A stretch of 64,000 nt of DNA, taken from Strongyloides papillosus (taxonomy: Eukaryota; Nematoda; Chromadorea; Rhabditida; Strongyloididae). Numbering within the stretch: position 1 is the stretch's first letter; the number at the start of each line of letters is the position of its first letter. Below are positions 47,673 to 61,903 of this stretch, piece after piece. The DNA lies in contig SRSI01000071.1 in NCBI GenBank assembly GCA_005656395.1, positions 248,001 through 312,000 on the forward strand, in the 5' to 3' direction. The notes beneath the pieces were generated by a model. The model saw only the letters and a program-made list of their open reading frames with translations. It was not told the origin of the DNA and made no database searches. Position numbers and translations under genes: made by a program.

Positions 47673-50600
47673 TTATTTGTTATTTGCAAAATAATTTAAA
47701 TCATTACTCTCAGTGTAGTCATTCTCACTCCATAATGTATCTAAATTCCATGTCTCTTCAATTGTTTTATTACCATCATCAATAGATGGTGTACTTTTAC
47801 TCCTCTTACTAGTAATGTTTTCTTCTCCACTCAAATGACGTTTCTTTGAAAGTTTTTTATTACCCAAAGAAAATAAATCAATCAATTCTGAGGTATCCAT
47901 TGATTTAAGTGAACTATTATCCGCTCCAACTATTACATTAGCTGTATTTGTTTTAAATTGTTGTAAATTCATTACTTTTTCCTCAATTGTCTCTTTCGTT
48001 ATCAAACGATATACCACTACATTCTTCTTTTGACCTATACGATGAGCTCTATCAATAGCTTGGAGATCTTTTACTGGATTCCAATCATGATCAAAAAATA
48101 TAACAACGTCGGCACCAGTAAGATTTAAACCAACACCCCCAATATGTGTTGATAATATTAAAACGTCATATGTTGGATCACCATTAAACTTTTCTGCTAT
48201 TGAAAATCTTTGATTTGGTGGAACTGAAGAATCTAAGGTAAGGAAATTGATATCTCTATCAAAAACTTTCGTTTGAAATGCACTTTTTAAATAATTTATC
48301 GATGATGCCCATTGACAGAAGATGAGAACACGATGTTGTGTTTCTTTTGGTATAAAATTAAAATCAGGACTTGAGGCTCTTGTAAAAGAACTTGGACTCA
48401 ATTCACTACTATCATTATCCACATCAATTGGTATACCAACTTCACACTCATTTAACAATTCTTTTAAAGCCATTAATTTTCCAGATTCATTAATCAAACC
48501 GTTAATTGATTGATCAAATTTTAATGATGCTAACTCATCCATTACAAATATTGGATGGTCAACTAATTTACGTAGTAAGACACAAACATGTAATGGACTA
48601 TATGTTACTTCTGTATCAAAATTTTTATGTTTACTTGGGAATGCACAACTATTTACTATTAATTCATAGGCTCTCCTTTGAATATCTGTTAATTCACAGT
48701 AGTAATCAGATACTGTTTTATCAGGAAGATCATCAAGTACATTTGTCTTCATTCTCCTTAGTATAAAAGGTAAAACAATTTTATGTAACTTTTGTAATGC
48801 CTCTTCACCTTCTTTTAAGGTTTTCTCATTTGCTTTACTTGATCTACAGACTTGTATTGGTTTGACAAATGATGAGTTAAAAGAACATTTATCAGGTAAG
48901 TAATCAGGCATTAAAAATGAAAACAAGCTCCATAAATCAGCTGGGGAATTTTGTACAGGTGTACCTGATAAAATTAATCTGTGTTTTGAACGTAGACTAA
49001 CTACATTTTCAAATAATATTGTATTACTACGTCGAATTATATGACCCTCATCAAGGATTAAATATTCCCACTGTGTTCCTTTATACTTACCAATTTTAAT
49101 TTCTTCATATGCTCCAACATATATACCACTAGTCATAGATGATTTTATTTGTCCTAAGGTATTTGTCTTAATACATGGTTTTTCCTTAGGGAAATATTTA
49201 TTCCATTCTGCACACCAATGATCTATTAATGTTACTGGACATATAATTAAACATTTGACATTTTTAGTTTTTTTTAATGTTAAATTAAGGAGACATAATG
49301 TTTGAAGAGTTTTTCCTAAGCCCATATCATCAGCTAGAATTCCATTAAGACCATATTTATTAAGAAATAGTAACCACGTTATACCTTCTAATTGATAAGG
49401 ACGTAGGATAATTTTCTTATCCAATGCTTCAATTTCATTTTGTTTTATTATAGGTAACTCAGCTGGACAACTTAACATTTTCATAAAATTTCTATTTTCA
49501 TTTAAATCTTTCTTAAGTTTCTCATTATACCATTCAATAGTTTTATTTGATGATTCCTCTAATGTAATAATTGGGACAAAATTTCTAAAACAATTTGCAG
49601 CAGCCATACGAATATCCTTATTTCTATTACTCATTAAACGTAAAGCATGTGGTGCAAATAAAGTACCGAGTCCTAGACTTTCGTTTTCTAATTTACTTAT
49701 TAAAAATAACAATTCAATTGCGCCAGCAATTTGGTTAATAGAATCGTCACATTCTAGATATTTAATTAAATCATCATAAAATGTATTGGCAATTTCTGAT
49801 ATTTTGTATTTAGCTATACTTGCTAAAAAATGGACAACTTGAAATCTTAAAAATGAATTCTTACTAACCATATATGTTGTAAGTGATTTTTTTAAGATTG
49901 TTGAGAAATTCCATGAATAATATGGTGTAACTGCTTTGATAATTTCTAATTGTGAAACAAATTCATCCTCTTTTGGGATATCTTTATTATTATTTATATA
50001 CAGTTCTAATGTATCATATAAACCAGGGAATGTTCCTTGAAGATTCTTTGCTACATCTATTATAAACCATTGTAGTATTGATTTTGCATTATTTGCCTTA
50101 ACACTACCATGTGATGGTTCAATATAAAGTGATAATATATCATGTTCTTCTGATTGAGATAAAGTTTTTTGGTGATTTAAATATAATATTGATTCTTCAC
50201 AGGTACGTATTGGTTTAATAAGATTAGATAAAATTTTATCTTGTGGTGATGGTTCACGATTTTTTGATGCTGCTACAACTAATGCAAATGCATCTCTTAT
50301 ATAATCTTCAGCTAATTTTTTATTTGTCTCAGTTGCTAGACATGAAAATAATGGTTTAATTAAGGGGGTTAATTTTGGTGGATTAATACCAAAATATAGT
50401 AATGTTGAACTACAGTACCCATCCAATCTATTTTGATTTGAATTGACAACATTTTGTACTTGTTCAAACTTCATTAATACATAATTACTACGTACCTCTA
50501 TTAATGCCATTTTTGTTTCATTGAAATATTTTGATGCAACTTCCTTACACATTGAAAGAAATTTATGATATGTAAGTTCAGAGGATGGTGTTGGTAGTGA

Positions 50601-52777
50601 ATTTTTAGGGATACCTAAGCCATAAAGATATTTAGTATATTCTGCTGATTCTTTTTGTAAAATATCGATATGTGCCCGACAATCCTCATAATCTAACATT
50701 GTTGTTATAAAGTGTTGTTCAATTGCATTGATAACAATTTGTGGGTATGGTAATTCTATACCTTGGCTGTAGGCTAACTCAATACGATGTCTTCTCTGAA
50801 ATCTGGCCCATGCATTTAAAACAATCGTTGCACTTAACTTTTGAAACAGAAATTTACTCTGTAATAATGGTAGAAAGACATATTGGAGAGCTTCTTTTAT
50901 TGTTTGGTTTCCTAAACTATCATTAGACATGTAAATAGATTCTAATATTGGTGCCAAAAATCTGGCAGCAATAACTTTTCTTTCTAATATAGTTTCACTT
51001 CTCTTTATCAAATCCAATCCGCAGATTTCAGCACCACACAGATATTGTATTTTTGGTTTATCGGCTAGATATTCACCTTCTAAATGGTAATCATTAACAT
51101 TTATAGCACAATCTTTAGCATCCTGACATAGACAGGATATCCACAAACCAACATTAGAGATTAATAAACTTGTTGACATTTGAAATAATGGACTTGTTTC
51201 AGATTTACCCAATAGCGCAAATAAACAGGCAAATGTTGATTCGATTAATTCATTGCAGTTTTCAAAAGATGAAAAAAGTATACAACGGTAAAGTTTTTGT
51301 ATTAATGAGTAATCACATTTACTACAATTAGTTTTGGGGTTTTTTAAGAATACTTGAATGATATTAAGACAACGTCTTGTCCTCTCAACGAAACCAGGAT
51401 CAATCATATCAACTAGAAGGAGTAATTTTTGTTCATCAATATCCATATTAGGATATTTATATGCCCAAATTTCCAGTAATTTAATATTATCTAATAATAA
51501 TGAATCAATTCCCTCCTTCATTTTGTCGTATCTAATTGGATTACATAAAATTGTCCATATTGTTTTAATTAAACTTTCTTTTAAATGATCTATTGTAGAT
51601 GGATCATGGATAGATGAAAAGACAGCTGATAAAGCAGCCATTGCAGCTGACATAACCTCATCAACACCATCTTCAAGTTGTTGTAATGCTGCTTTAAAAA
51701 GTTCTTCATAATTTGAATCAGGTTGAGCAATAACAAAATAATATTTTAATATAATTAAACAAGTTTGTTTACATATCCATTCATCTTCATTAGTATTAAA
51801 CATTTCTTTAATACTTAAAATTAAATTTTTCCCATTAAATTTTTCCCTACAATTAACAGCAGTCTTCACAAAGCACTGTGCAACAGCCTCCCTAACAGGT
51901 GCTGTAGCGTTACTACCCGTTGCAAAATCATTAAATTCATCCAGTACCAAAACATGAAATAAACGTTCAAAAATAATTTTTAACATATCTATTGTCATCT
52001 CATTAAAACAATAGATAATTAATTTATGTAATGCTAATGCTGAACCATGTCGTACATGCCAACATTCATTAGCTAATTCATTAAGCAAAACAATACCATA
52101 ACTCATTATTGTTAGTAACTCTGGATTATTATAAAAATTTTCATTGCAATTACAAACATCCTCTGTCAACACAATTGATGAAAGTTGAATTTTACTACAA
52201 ATGTTTGAATTTAAATTATTTTCTGTTAATTTTTCATTTACAATAAAATCATTCTTACTAACTAATCGTTTTATATCAAAATTAGCTGCATCATCTATTC
52301 CACATTCTTTTTTAATAAATGTAAATTGATCTTTTTCGTTTATTTCTTTTGGCGAGTAAATTTCTGTATTTGAACTAGAATTAAAAAAAACACACAATAA
52401 TTATATGTAATAAAAAAATAAATTTTTAAATTTTACCTTAAAAGAGGAAGATATTTGTTTTTTATTAATACTCTATCAATATTAATTTCAAATTTTTTAC
52501 TATAACTATCATCAACTGTCTGTTTTATGTTTGATCTACCTATTGAATCTTCATGTTTAGAAGATTTTTTAAAATTTTGTAGAATTTCTCCGATTGCCTC
52601 TGAAGCTGCAACCCGTGTTGACCAATTTGGATTAGTTAAGTATAAATGAATGCTATTTAATAAGGGATCTTTGCGAACTGGGAATGTTCCTAGAGCTTTA
52701 ATAGCTTCTTTTCTAATAACAGCATTTTTAGAATCCAATAAATTTGCGAGTTTATGAACTCGTGACTCATTAGCCAT
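47673..52777 (-). CDS. btf-1: BTAF1/Mot1 TBP-associated Swi2/Snf2 ATPase
   Basis: Exons 52777-52437 and 52374-47673 join across a 62-bp phase-2 intron to give 1,680 aa; human BTAF1 is 1,849. The N-terminus has the Mot1 start (RVHKLANLLDSKNAVIRKEAIKALG) and HEAT-type helices continue to about residue 1,080, including WEVRHG-like CWHVRHGSALALHKL. The C-terminal ATPase is complete: Walker A in DDMGLGKT (about residue 1,130), LDEGH as motif II (usually DEGHVIKN), LSGTPVQNSPADLWSLFSFL, a LDSSVPPNQRF block, GVGLNLTGADVVIFFDHDWNP, and HRIGQKK (about residue 1,560). The family uses ATP to remove TBP from promoter DNA. The tail (ELIDLFSLG) matches the Mot1 C-terminus before a basic, Ser-rich end. The 4.7-kb last exon without a frame break shows good sequence quality here. 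It is transcribed in the same direction as the RING-CH and innexin genes. Confidence 0.96.
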
Positions 52778-53603
52778 AGTTAGATTAATGGTAAAATGTT
52801 AAATTTTTTTATCAATTATGATGGAAAAAAAGATTTATATACATATATGGACTTTTTAAAAACTGTTAATATATTAGTATAACTCCGATAAAATATAGCA
52901 AGAATATACACTTTACCAATTGTATACAATGAAATGTGGCTACGCTTGATCTGAAGATAAAGTTAACTTACTGTAAGCAAAAAGTGGGAAAATGCATATT
53001 TTGATAAATAATAATAAGCAATTTTGTAGATTTGATAGGGATAACAATTAAATTACAGAAATTAACATAGCAGTAAAACAAAAAAAATGGAAGTTACTGA
53101 AAATAAAAGAAAAACAATATGATATGTAATTTTGTATATCCAAAAATGATTACTATTTATATAAGCTTAATTTATAAAGAGATAATATAAATATAAAAGT
53201 AGAAAATTGATGACAAAGTTGTTTATATAACTTTCCTGATAATTTGAAAGAATGAAACACCACTCTGGATATAAATTAGCTAAATATAAGAGTATTACAA
53301 CTAAATGTTTAAAATTTTGTCCTTTTCTTTGTAATTAGAAAAAAATGTTACACTTAGGGGTATAGATATCATAAATAAAGTATAAAAAATACATATAAAA
53401 AAATTTTTTTGCAAAGTTGAATTGATTTTTAAAATTGTAAATTGCCAGATTTACATTTTTTCACCTATTATTAAGTACTTTCTTTATCTGGCCAGAGATT
53501 AAAAAAATATACTCTTTTAAATTATCTTGTTTATCAAAGTGTGTAAATTTAAATATAATTAGTAAAAAAATTGAAAAATATTTTTTAGAAGTATAGAAAA
53601 ATG
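52778..53603. other. Intergenic, no feature seen
   Basis: 826 bp between the RING-CH-like gene's 3' end and BTAF1's start. It contains the BTAF1 promoter. No frame or repeat recognised. Confidence 0.5.
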
Positions 53604-54388
53604 TCAAACTTGTTCATTACCAACAACAACTTTGTTAGCATATCTTTTTTTAAATTTCGGGTATCTTGAGTAGTAAAATCTTATTGTCATACTTAAAAAA
53701 GTCGATAAATAAACCGCAATTACTATTATAAAAATGATATTGCGATAAAATAATTGGTTGTGAGGAAAAAAATGATAGGTTATAAGGTAAATTAATAATA
53801 TACCAATAATTAGTAATATGACAAATAAGGTTGTTGAACAGGAGTAACGGCGCATCATATCTATTATACTACCATACTAAAAAAAGAAAGATTAATAGTA
53901 TTTTATATTTGTAATTTTATTTAACTATTAAAACATACAGTTTTTAAAACTGGTTTTGAGTGGCAGTCTGGACATTTTTTATATAAATCGTAAATAGAAA
54001 TTATACAACCATGATGAACTTTTTTATCACATAAGCATGGTTTAATCCACCTTGTATCTTGCAATGGAAATCTTTTTGAATGTATAAAATATTTTTCTTT
54101 ACAAATAAAACATTCTCTTTTTAAATCTATCTTTTTATCAAAATCAAAATGATAAAAGTCACCACATAATTTACAAAATCGAAAGTATTTTTCTTGATGA
54201 TTATACCAATATCTCAACCAACACCTCCAATGAACATGAGAATTACATTTACAAGGTTGAATTAAAGCCATACCATTAGATGGTTCATATTGAAATGAGT
54301 GAAGAAATTTTCCATTTTGTTTACATATTTGGCATATTAATGAATTATCGTTACATAAAGGTACAGTTGAAATGTCATTTGAACTCAT
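53604..54388 (-). CDS. Membrane protein with two RING-CH-like zinc modules (putative MARCH-type E3)
   Basis: Exon 1 begins at 54388, two bases after a TTTTTTAG site. A phase-0 donor within ACT-GTATGT (near 53941) joins it to an acceptor CTTTTTTTAG before TATGGTAGT near 53880, and the frame continues to 53604, for about 240 aa. Module 1 is CQIC, PCKC, HWRC, then FCKLC. Module 2 is CFIC, PCLC, HHGC, then CPDC. Both have the C-x-C and H-x2-C of the RING-CH (RINGv) pattern, but the spacer between C-x-C and the His is shorter than in MARCH proteins (4 residues against 7). Two hydrophobic segments follow (LFVILLIIGILLIYLI and IIFIIVIAVYLSTFL), as in MARCH ligases. Two such modules in one small protein is unusual. 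Without the intron, exon 1 ends at a stop after CFNS, giving a soluble 155-aa form. Confidence 0.7.
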
Positions 54389-56275
54389 CGCTAAAAAATA
54401 TGAAACAGTTTAATGGAGTGCAATTTATTCTTATTTGAAATTGTTTACTTTGAATGATAAGGTATTACAAAAGTATTAAATTGTAATGATAGATAAATAA
54501 AGGTTATATATTTTATAAAATATAAAAAGATTGATGAACAATAATATATATATGGAAATTTATTGTATTTTTGTAAAGGATACGTTTAGAAATTTATATT
54601 TTAAAGTAGGTTTAAAAAAGAATGTTTTTATCCTCAGAAAATGAAAAGCCTTTTATGTATAGAAATAATATTATTTTTATAATTTGATTAGTTATTTACT
54701 TATAAAAATTGCTTTCCTCTTCTGAACGAAAACATATCTATGATAAAAACTTCCTTATTTTTTAAAGATTGATAAAAAATATAGTCAACACAATTTCAGG
54801 ATAAATTTATCATTTTTATTAATATCATTTAAATATATAATAATATTAAATACATATATCTTTGGCATTAAGTAAAATTTCTACACTAATATCTATAAAA
54901 ATAAATTATATATTAAATGTTAATCATAATAATCATAATAACAAATTATTATTTCTCTGGTCAATATATAATTAGACTTTTTCAGAAAATATCACTATTT
55001 TATGTAAGATACGCAGGTTATCTTTCTAAAATTATTTGATAACATTTATGTTTGTAATAACACCTTTCATTAAATGTATCTTCAATTTGTAACACAAATA
55101 CTTATCTAATAGTTTGTATTTCTCAGTTATTTTGAAAAATAAAATTGTTCTTTGATTTATTATATAGAATTTTTAATATAGTACAATTTTTATGTTTTTT
55201 TTTGTTGGTATATTAACTTATCATTCAAAATAATATTGCAACAATTTGAACTACCAATTGACTTTTGGTTTTTGTATTCAAAAATACACATATTGCTTTG
55301 TTTTCATCAAAAGAATTGGTTAGATGTGTCTAATATCCGTATGCCATTTTATATATTTATTATATAAGCTCAATACACAATAGTTTGTTTGCGCATTTAT
55401 AATGATTCAACAACATATGTATATTTATTTCTAAGCATATGATGGTTGAACACATACTTTATGTGAGAGCGTTGCTCCACTTTTTATATATCATATCCTA
55501 AAGGGAAATCTCTAGAACTGGCAAAGTTTATTTATTGACAAATTAAATAGATAATATCCTAGGCTTAATTGCTAGTTATTTCAAATAAATTTAAGTTAGT
55601 TCGCACTATTATCATCAGTTTCACCAACTTCTTTTAATCACTATTTTTCTTTTTAAATTCTTTGTTTAGCTTTTATATATATAAATGGAGTGACTATTAA
55701 ATGTCTCATACTGAGCATATCTTATACTTTAATAGCTTATTTATAATAAGTATTTTTTATATAAACTTATTATACCAAGAATTTGCCTAACACATTTTTT
55801 TATCGTTATATCATAATATTTTAACGATAATTAAAATAATTTTTTTATAGTTCTTTTTTTCTCTTTAAAATGTCGTTTATGTTATCAATAAAAATAAAAT
55901 ATATATATGTGAAATATTTGTAACATTTTTTATAACCAATTAAAACAATTTTATATAATAAAATTTTATCTAGTTAAAATATTTAATTTTAACGGTTACA
56001 CCTTTATCGTTGATCATTTAGCAAGAAAATTTAATAAATAACATTCCTTAAATTATCTCCTCTAAATTGGTATCATTCGTTTTTAAACTAAATAAAATAC
56101 TTTTAGTATAATCAAAATATAAATTTTTTTTGTTGTTGTAATATTATGCAGAAAATTAGAAAATTTTTAACATTCAGGAAATAAAGCTTCTTATTTTTAT
56201 TATTCTCAAAATATTATCAGTTATCATTATTACATTATTTAATTGTGAAAAAATAAAGAAAGGGCAATATTTTAA
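54389..56275. other. Intergenic between divergent genes
   Basis: 1.9 kb of A+T-rich sequence between the divergent RING-CH-like and DENND5 genes. No repeats or frames of note. Both promoters should lie here. Confidence 0.5.
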
Positions 56276-59200
56276 ATGGGTGGTGTTGAGAAAGAATTAC
56301 CATTCGCAAATTATTTTGCTATTATTGGTTTTAATAATGAACAAGGATTAATATCAACATCTTGTGGAAATGATATATCTATAAACGAAAATTTTATTAA
56401 ACCTCCTTTAGAAAGGTCTTATTCTTGTAAAATTATTGCATACTATCCAAAGAAAAGAAAAAATGAAAATTTTAGTCATGAAATAATTTCGGTTTGTTTA
56501 TCAATATATTAAAATAAAATCTTATGTAATATTATTTTATTTTAGTTATGTATGCCAAATGGTCTTAAGTTTTACACAGAAAAAAATGTTCCAAAAGATC
56601 CTATGTTCCATACATTTGTTAGTGTCAAAGAAGATGGAAGTTATGTTAATGGTGTTGCTTTAACATTTTTTGAAATTGTAAATGACATAAAATTATGCGA
56701 GGAGATGGCAAAATTGACAAAAGAACATGTACAATATCTGGCGGCAATGGAGGCTAAAAAACAAAGATTTGCATATTCTACATCAAATAGTGGTACACAA
56801 AGTTTACCACGTGCAGCCTATAGAAAGCAAACATCAAATAGATTGTATTTTTCAAGTCACAATCAACTTTATGTCTCGAAATGTATATGTTTAATTACGA
56901 AAATACCAATTGTAGATGGTGCAAAAAAATTTTTATATTCTCTTTATGATATAATAAGATCATCACAACCATGTGTTTTACCTATAGAATCTTATATTTA
57001 TTGGATAACAAATGAGGTACCACTCCCTGTTGAAGGATCAGCTTTAAAAGTTCATTGTCAATCAATAGAAATTATTGTTAGACGTCCTTCAACAAATGAA
57101 TTACCATTTTTTGACTATCCACTTACTCTTTTATTTGAATTAATTCCAGTGGATAAATTTGTTAAATTGTTTACATGTTTTATGTTAGAACATCAAATTT
57201 TATTATGTTCACAAAATCTTAATTATCTCATGGTTGTTGCAGAAAGCTTATGTGCATTGGCATTTCCTTTTAAATGGCAGTTAACATATGTTCCAATATT
57301 ACCACAATCCCAATTAAAATTTATTGAAGCACCTGTACCATATGTTATGGGATTTCATTATGAAGGAAGGTTACCTGAACAAATCTTTCAATCAAATGTC
57401 TGTATTCTTGACATTGATTCTGGAAGATTAGAATATCCTGAAGATATTCCAGATTTTCCACAATCTAAGATTTTGTCTAATTATATTAATGACATTTTAA
57501 CAACATATGATTGTGATTATACTACACTAACTGATCATAAAGTTGTTTCATCTACAAATACAGGTGTGAAGTTAAGATCAAATAAGTTGAAAAATAGTCA
57601 TATGAAAGTAGGTAAGGTTTTTAATAATCTAAAAAATGATGAATGGAATTTAAAACGCATGTCTCGATCTTTTGATGACTTTAATTCTCCATCACAATGG
57701 GAAAATTATATATCTGATACCGTATCAACATTCATTCAATCAGATAAAGATGGTTCTGATAATGAACTTTTACGCAATAATCAGTTATTTAATAGGTCTG
57801 CCTCCACAAAAAACATCTCATATAGATATTAATAAAAGTGAAGATGATATTCAACAACTTTCAGAAGTATCTAAAATTTATTTACATCAACTTCGTATTA
57901 ATAATGTTATACGTGAATTATTTTGTCATCACCTAGCAAATATGTTTATAAATTATGAACAATTTTTGTTGTCGGATGTTCATGAAGATACAATTAACAA
58001 TGCAAATAACCGCGATTCATTTGTCTCCTTTGATAAAGCTTCTTTTCTCTCAGAGCAGCCTAATAGTCATTTAATGTTTCTAGCAGCTTTTCTTGAAACA
58101 CAGGTAGTTAAATAATATTTAATAAAATGATATCAAATTTATAATATTTAGATGTTTACATCGTTTGTTGATAATAAAATTATGAGCCATTTGCGAGAAA
58201 AGGATGATGCATTAAATCTCTTTGATAAGAAGATTATGAAGCTTAGGGAGAAGGTTTTGAATATTAATAGACATGGACCAAATGAAACATCAAATATACA
58301 TTTCGATACATCTGGTTAGTTTATATGAATATATTATTTACTTAATAATATTTAAAATATATTTCAGAATGTGAAAAAATAGAATTTGGCTCATTTGACT
58401 ATATTGTCTCTGATCCACATTACATTCAAGGTACACCTGTTTTGAAATGTTATAATGGAATATTTCCTACTCTAGATGAAACTTTTTTAAATTCATCAAT
58501 TAACTATGATGTTATTAATTCACCTTGGAAACAAAGAAATAAGAAAGTTAGTACCTCTGAACTAGAGTATGATGGTGAATTTAAAATTCCATATTCATCA
58601 GATAAAAAGGACATAGTGAAAATATCACAATTAGATGGTGGTATTAAAAATGGAAAAATAAAAAATGTTCAGGAGACACCAGGGCAGATAGCTCAACAAA
58701 ACTGGAAATTTGTAGAACAATTGTTGAGAGAAACAAAATGTAAAACAAAAAGAATGCTAGTGGATAAAATGGGAAAAGAGGCCTTTGATTTAGGGCATTC
58801 AGATGTTAATATAACAGGAGTAGAGGAAAATACATTAGTAGCAGGATTTTGTGATCTACTAGAACGTGTCTGGGCCCATGGATTAATAAAAAAGCATGGT
58901 AAATCTGCTTTCTGGAATCATGTTTTTAAACCAACAACAAAAAGATAATAATTTCGTACCTACAATCAATGAGTATAGTAAAAGTGCTCTGTCACCAGGT
59001 AAGATTAAAATATATAGCTAAAGACAAAAAAATTTTCTATTTAAAAAATGTTAATATTATATTTAAATAATCACTATTTAACATAAAATTAAAATATTTT
59101 ATTTAGCTCTTATGTGGGTGATTTTCCGAAAGCAATTTGAATGTAAGCAAAAAAAAATAAAGTTATTTGCTTTGCTTTCGTTTATTACTATATTGTATAG

Positions 59201-61560
59201 TGACTTTTATTTTGTGTTTTTATATAGTTATATTGTAAATCTGTATTTTCCGTAAATTTATACTTTTGTGTTTGTTCAGATGATCCTAATTCTACTGAAG
59301 ATATAAGTGAATTGATAAAATCAATGAAAAAAGAATTATTATCATTTCAGTTAAAGAATGGAAATGAAATAGAATGCAATGATGATAGTAGTAAAAAAGA
59401 TTTTAATAAAAATTTTACTCAATTAGAAGATGATAATGATGATGCAGCATGGTCAAAGAAATTTTTAAAGGCAGCAAATTTTATTTGTGATAAGATTAAT
59501 AGTAGTACTGGTGTATATAATGATTTAATTAAACCACCAAATTTAGATACCACAGAGGATGATAGAAAGATAATTGAGGTTACTGAAAATGATAAAAAAA
59601 CTCAACGAATTACACTACCACGTTCAAAGTCCTTGACAAGAGTATTTAACAACTTCCGGCTACCAAGAAATAATATAATGAGTGGTAAGACATATAAAAT
59701 TACAACTTTTACAACAAATGAATTTTTATTTAAGAAATTAATCATTATAGGTGTCTTTTTAGTAGTTCTAAAAAAAACGAAGGTTATTTATATTGTACTT
59801 TTATTTTTATTCGTAATTGTATATATATGTGTAGGTATATATATATATTTGTACTTTGTTATAATCAAAAATAGTTCCATCATGTAGATATACTGCTATA
59901 TATGCAATTTTTTATTTAAAACATTGTGTAATAATGTAAATAAATTTTAGGTTTTACCTCAAATTGGTCAAATATTGATAATGGTACAACTCCAGGATTG
60001 TCAGGGTCTCATACAAATTTACTAAGTAGTTACTATGAAAACAAGCGACAAAATAGTCCTGCATGTAGTAGATCATTATCAGCACACGGTAGTCGTAATC
60101 GCTCAATATCAAGATCACGCAGTCCAGAATCTTGTTACAATTCCTCTGTTAGTCGCCTAACACCCTTATCAACAGACATTGCATATGATTTAAAGTGAGT
60201 TTTAAATTTGTTTATTATCAATTTCTAACTATAATATTAAATTTTATTAAAGAAATATTTTAAAAATGACTGAAATAAAGTCAGATTCCGGGTTTGCTAG
60301 AGCATTTGTTAGATTAGCTTTAGAGCGCAAACTTCTTCACAAGCATATTAAAACAATTATTGAAGATACATATCTTCTTAAAAAGTTATACAAACAATAT
60401 GCTTTTTTGTTATGTGAAGATGAGAGAGAACAATTTCTTTATCATATATTATCATTAAATGCCGTGGATTTTTCTTGTTTTACCAGTACATATATTACTT
60501 CAAAAATGCAATATGAAGTTTTAATAGAGGCTGGTATTGATAAATGTATAGTTCCGGATTGTGGCTTATATTAACAGGAAGTTTTGGATCAACAAATATA
60601 ATTACATTACCCGACAATACATTGCAATTTACATTTAGTCACAAAAATTTGGGTATATTATCAACTTTAAGAATTGGTTATAATATATCATCTAAAAATG
60701 GATACCCATCAAAATGGTTTTTAAATAATGTTATTGTTAGAAATAATATTACTGGGCAAACATTTTTATTTAACTCAGGAAGATGGTTTGGTAAAGGTGT
60801 TGATGATGGTAGTTTGGAAAGATTATTGGTAGCTGAAATATTAAAACCACCAATTGTTGATGAGGAGACAAATTTTAACTTTACTACAGGAAGTCCATTA
60901 TTCCTCTTTTAGTAATTTAAATATACCAGAAAGTCCCATAACTGTTGGATCGATGAGTATTAATCCTGCCAATTTAATTAATAAAGAAAACGTTCATCTA
61001 GTGTTGGGAAGGGTAATGAAACATTTGGTGGTAAAAATATTCTATCAACAACAGAAGTTCAACATTTATTACGTAACAGTTGTTAATAGTATAACAAACA
61101 TATTTTTGTAGTGATAATGGTGAAAATACCTCGAAATTAACTCATCTTCTTTGTGGTGAATTAGGATCGTTTTTGTTTTGAACAAATATTTCTTATAGGA
61201 AGACGTGATTCAGTATTTTATAATAGATTCTTCAAACAATTATATGCATGGGATTTTATTGGTATGTTTAATGACAATAAATGTTAATATATATATATTA
61301 AAATATTTTATAGAAAGAGTATGTAGTTGGTTTTATGACTTATTAAGATCAGGAGAATCAAAAAAATTAACAAAAGAACAGAATAGCACTACTTGCACAT
61401 ACTGTTAGATTGTTTAGTAAAATATCTTCAAAATAATGTAATTGGTAAAGAAGGAAAATTAGCGTCTTTATTCTCTTTGCACTTAGAGATCATATACTAC
61501 CAGGCCTATTTAGTAATAAATGCCTGGACACCAGTCACTCCACAAGATGTATGATGACAA
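56276..61560 (+). CDS. dennd5: DENND5-type Rab guanine-nucleotide exchange factor, frameshifted as given
   Basis: Order and sequence follow human DENND5A/B. Exon 1 (56276-56491) has FANYFAIIGF. Exon 2 (56546-58103) holds the DENN core: LCMPNGL, YVSKCICLIT, RPSTNELPFFDYP, LLCSQNLNYL, FPFKWQ-YVPILP, EAPVPYVMG and SFDKASFLSEQP. Exons 3 (58152-58314) and 4 (58368-58998) carry TSFVDNKIM and the RUN1 domain (NWKFVEQLLRE, KTKRMLVDKMGKEA, VNITGVEENTL). Exons 5 (59280-59684) and 6 (59951-60194) are a Ser-rich linker. From 60253 come LLKKLYKQYAF, the PLAT domain and GRWFGKGVDDGSLERLL, then RUN2. DENND5 proteins activate Rab39 and bind Rab6. The frame must shift near 57808-57813 (A6), 58923-58927 (T5), 60546, 60890, 61012, 61165, 61375 and 61430. 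Splice sites and protein conservation continue across the breaks, which looks more like sequence errors than decay. Confidence 0.88.
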
Positions 61561-61903
61561 TTCATTTTGACGTAACAAAACATTACTATCATCAATAACG
61601 AATTAGTTGAAGCACTCAACATTTCAATTTAACTTAGAAAAATCTCTTGTTTATGGTTATTCAGTAATATTTTTTTGCTTTTGGGCAAATCAAACAATTC
61701 GTTAACTACAGATACATAAAAATTTACACTATTCTTTTAGTATTTGTCACCATAGGGTGATTTTTTAACCACACTTTTTTTATATTATTTTTATATAGCT
61801 AACATTTTTTTTAAATAATCACTAATGGTTATTTACCCCTTTTTACATTATAAATGTTGGTAAACTTCCATATATCTTTTTAAATATTAAATTATCCTGT
61901 AAT
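61561..61903. other. Short intergenic stretch
   Basis: About 340 bp between the last DENND5-like codons and the SLC35D-like gene, A+T-rich and probably 3'UTR plus promoter. Nothing else seen. Confidence 0.45.

Noticed and set aside
48322..51588. Plus-strand frames of 61-86 codons opposite BTAF1
   Set aside because: Shadows of the long minus-strand BTAF1 exon.
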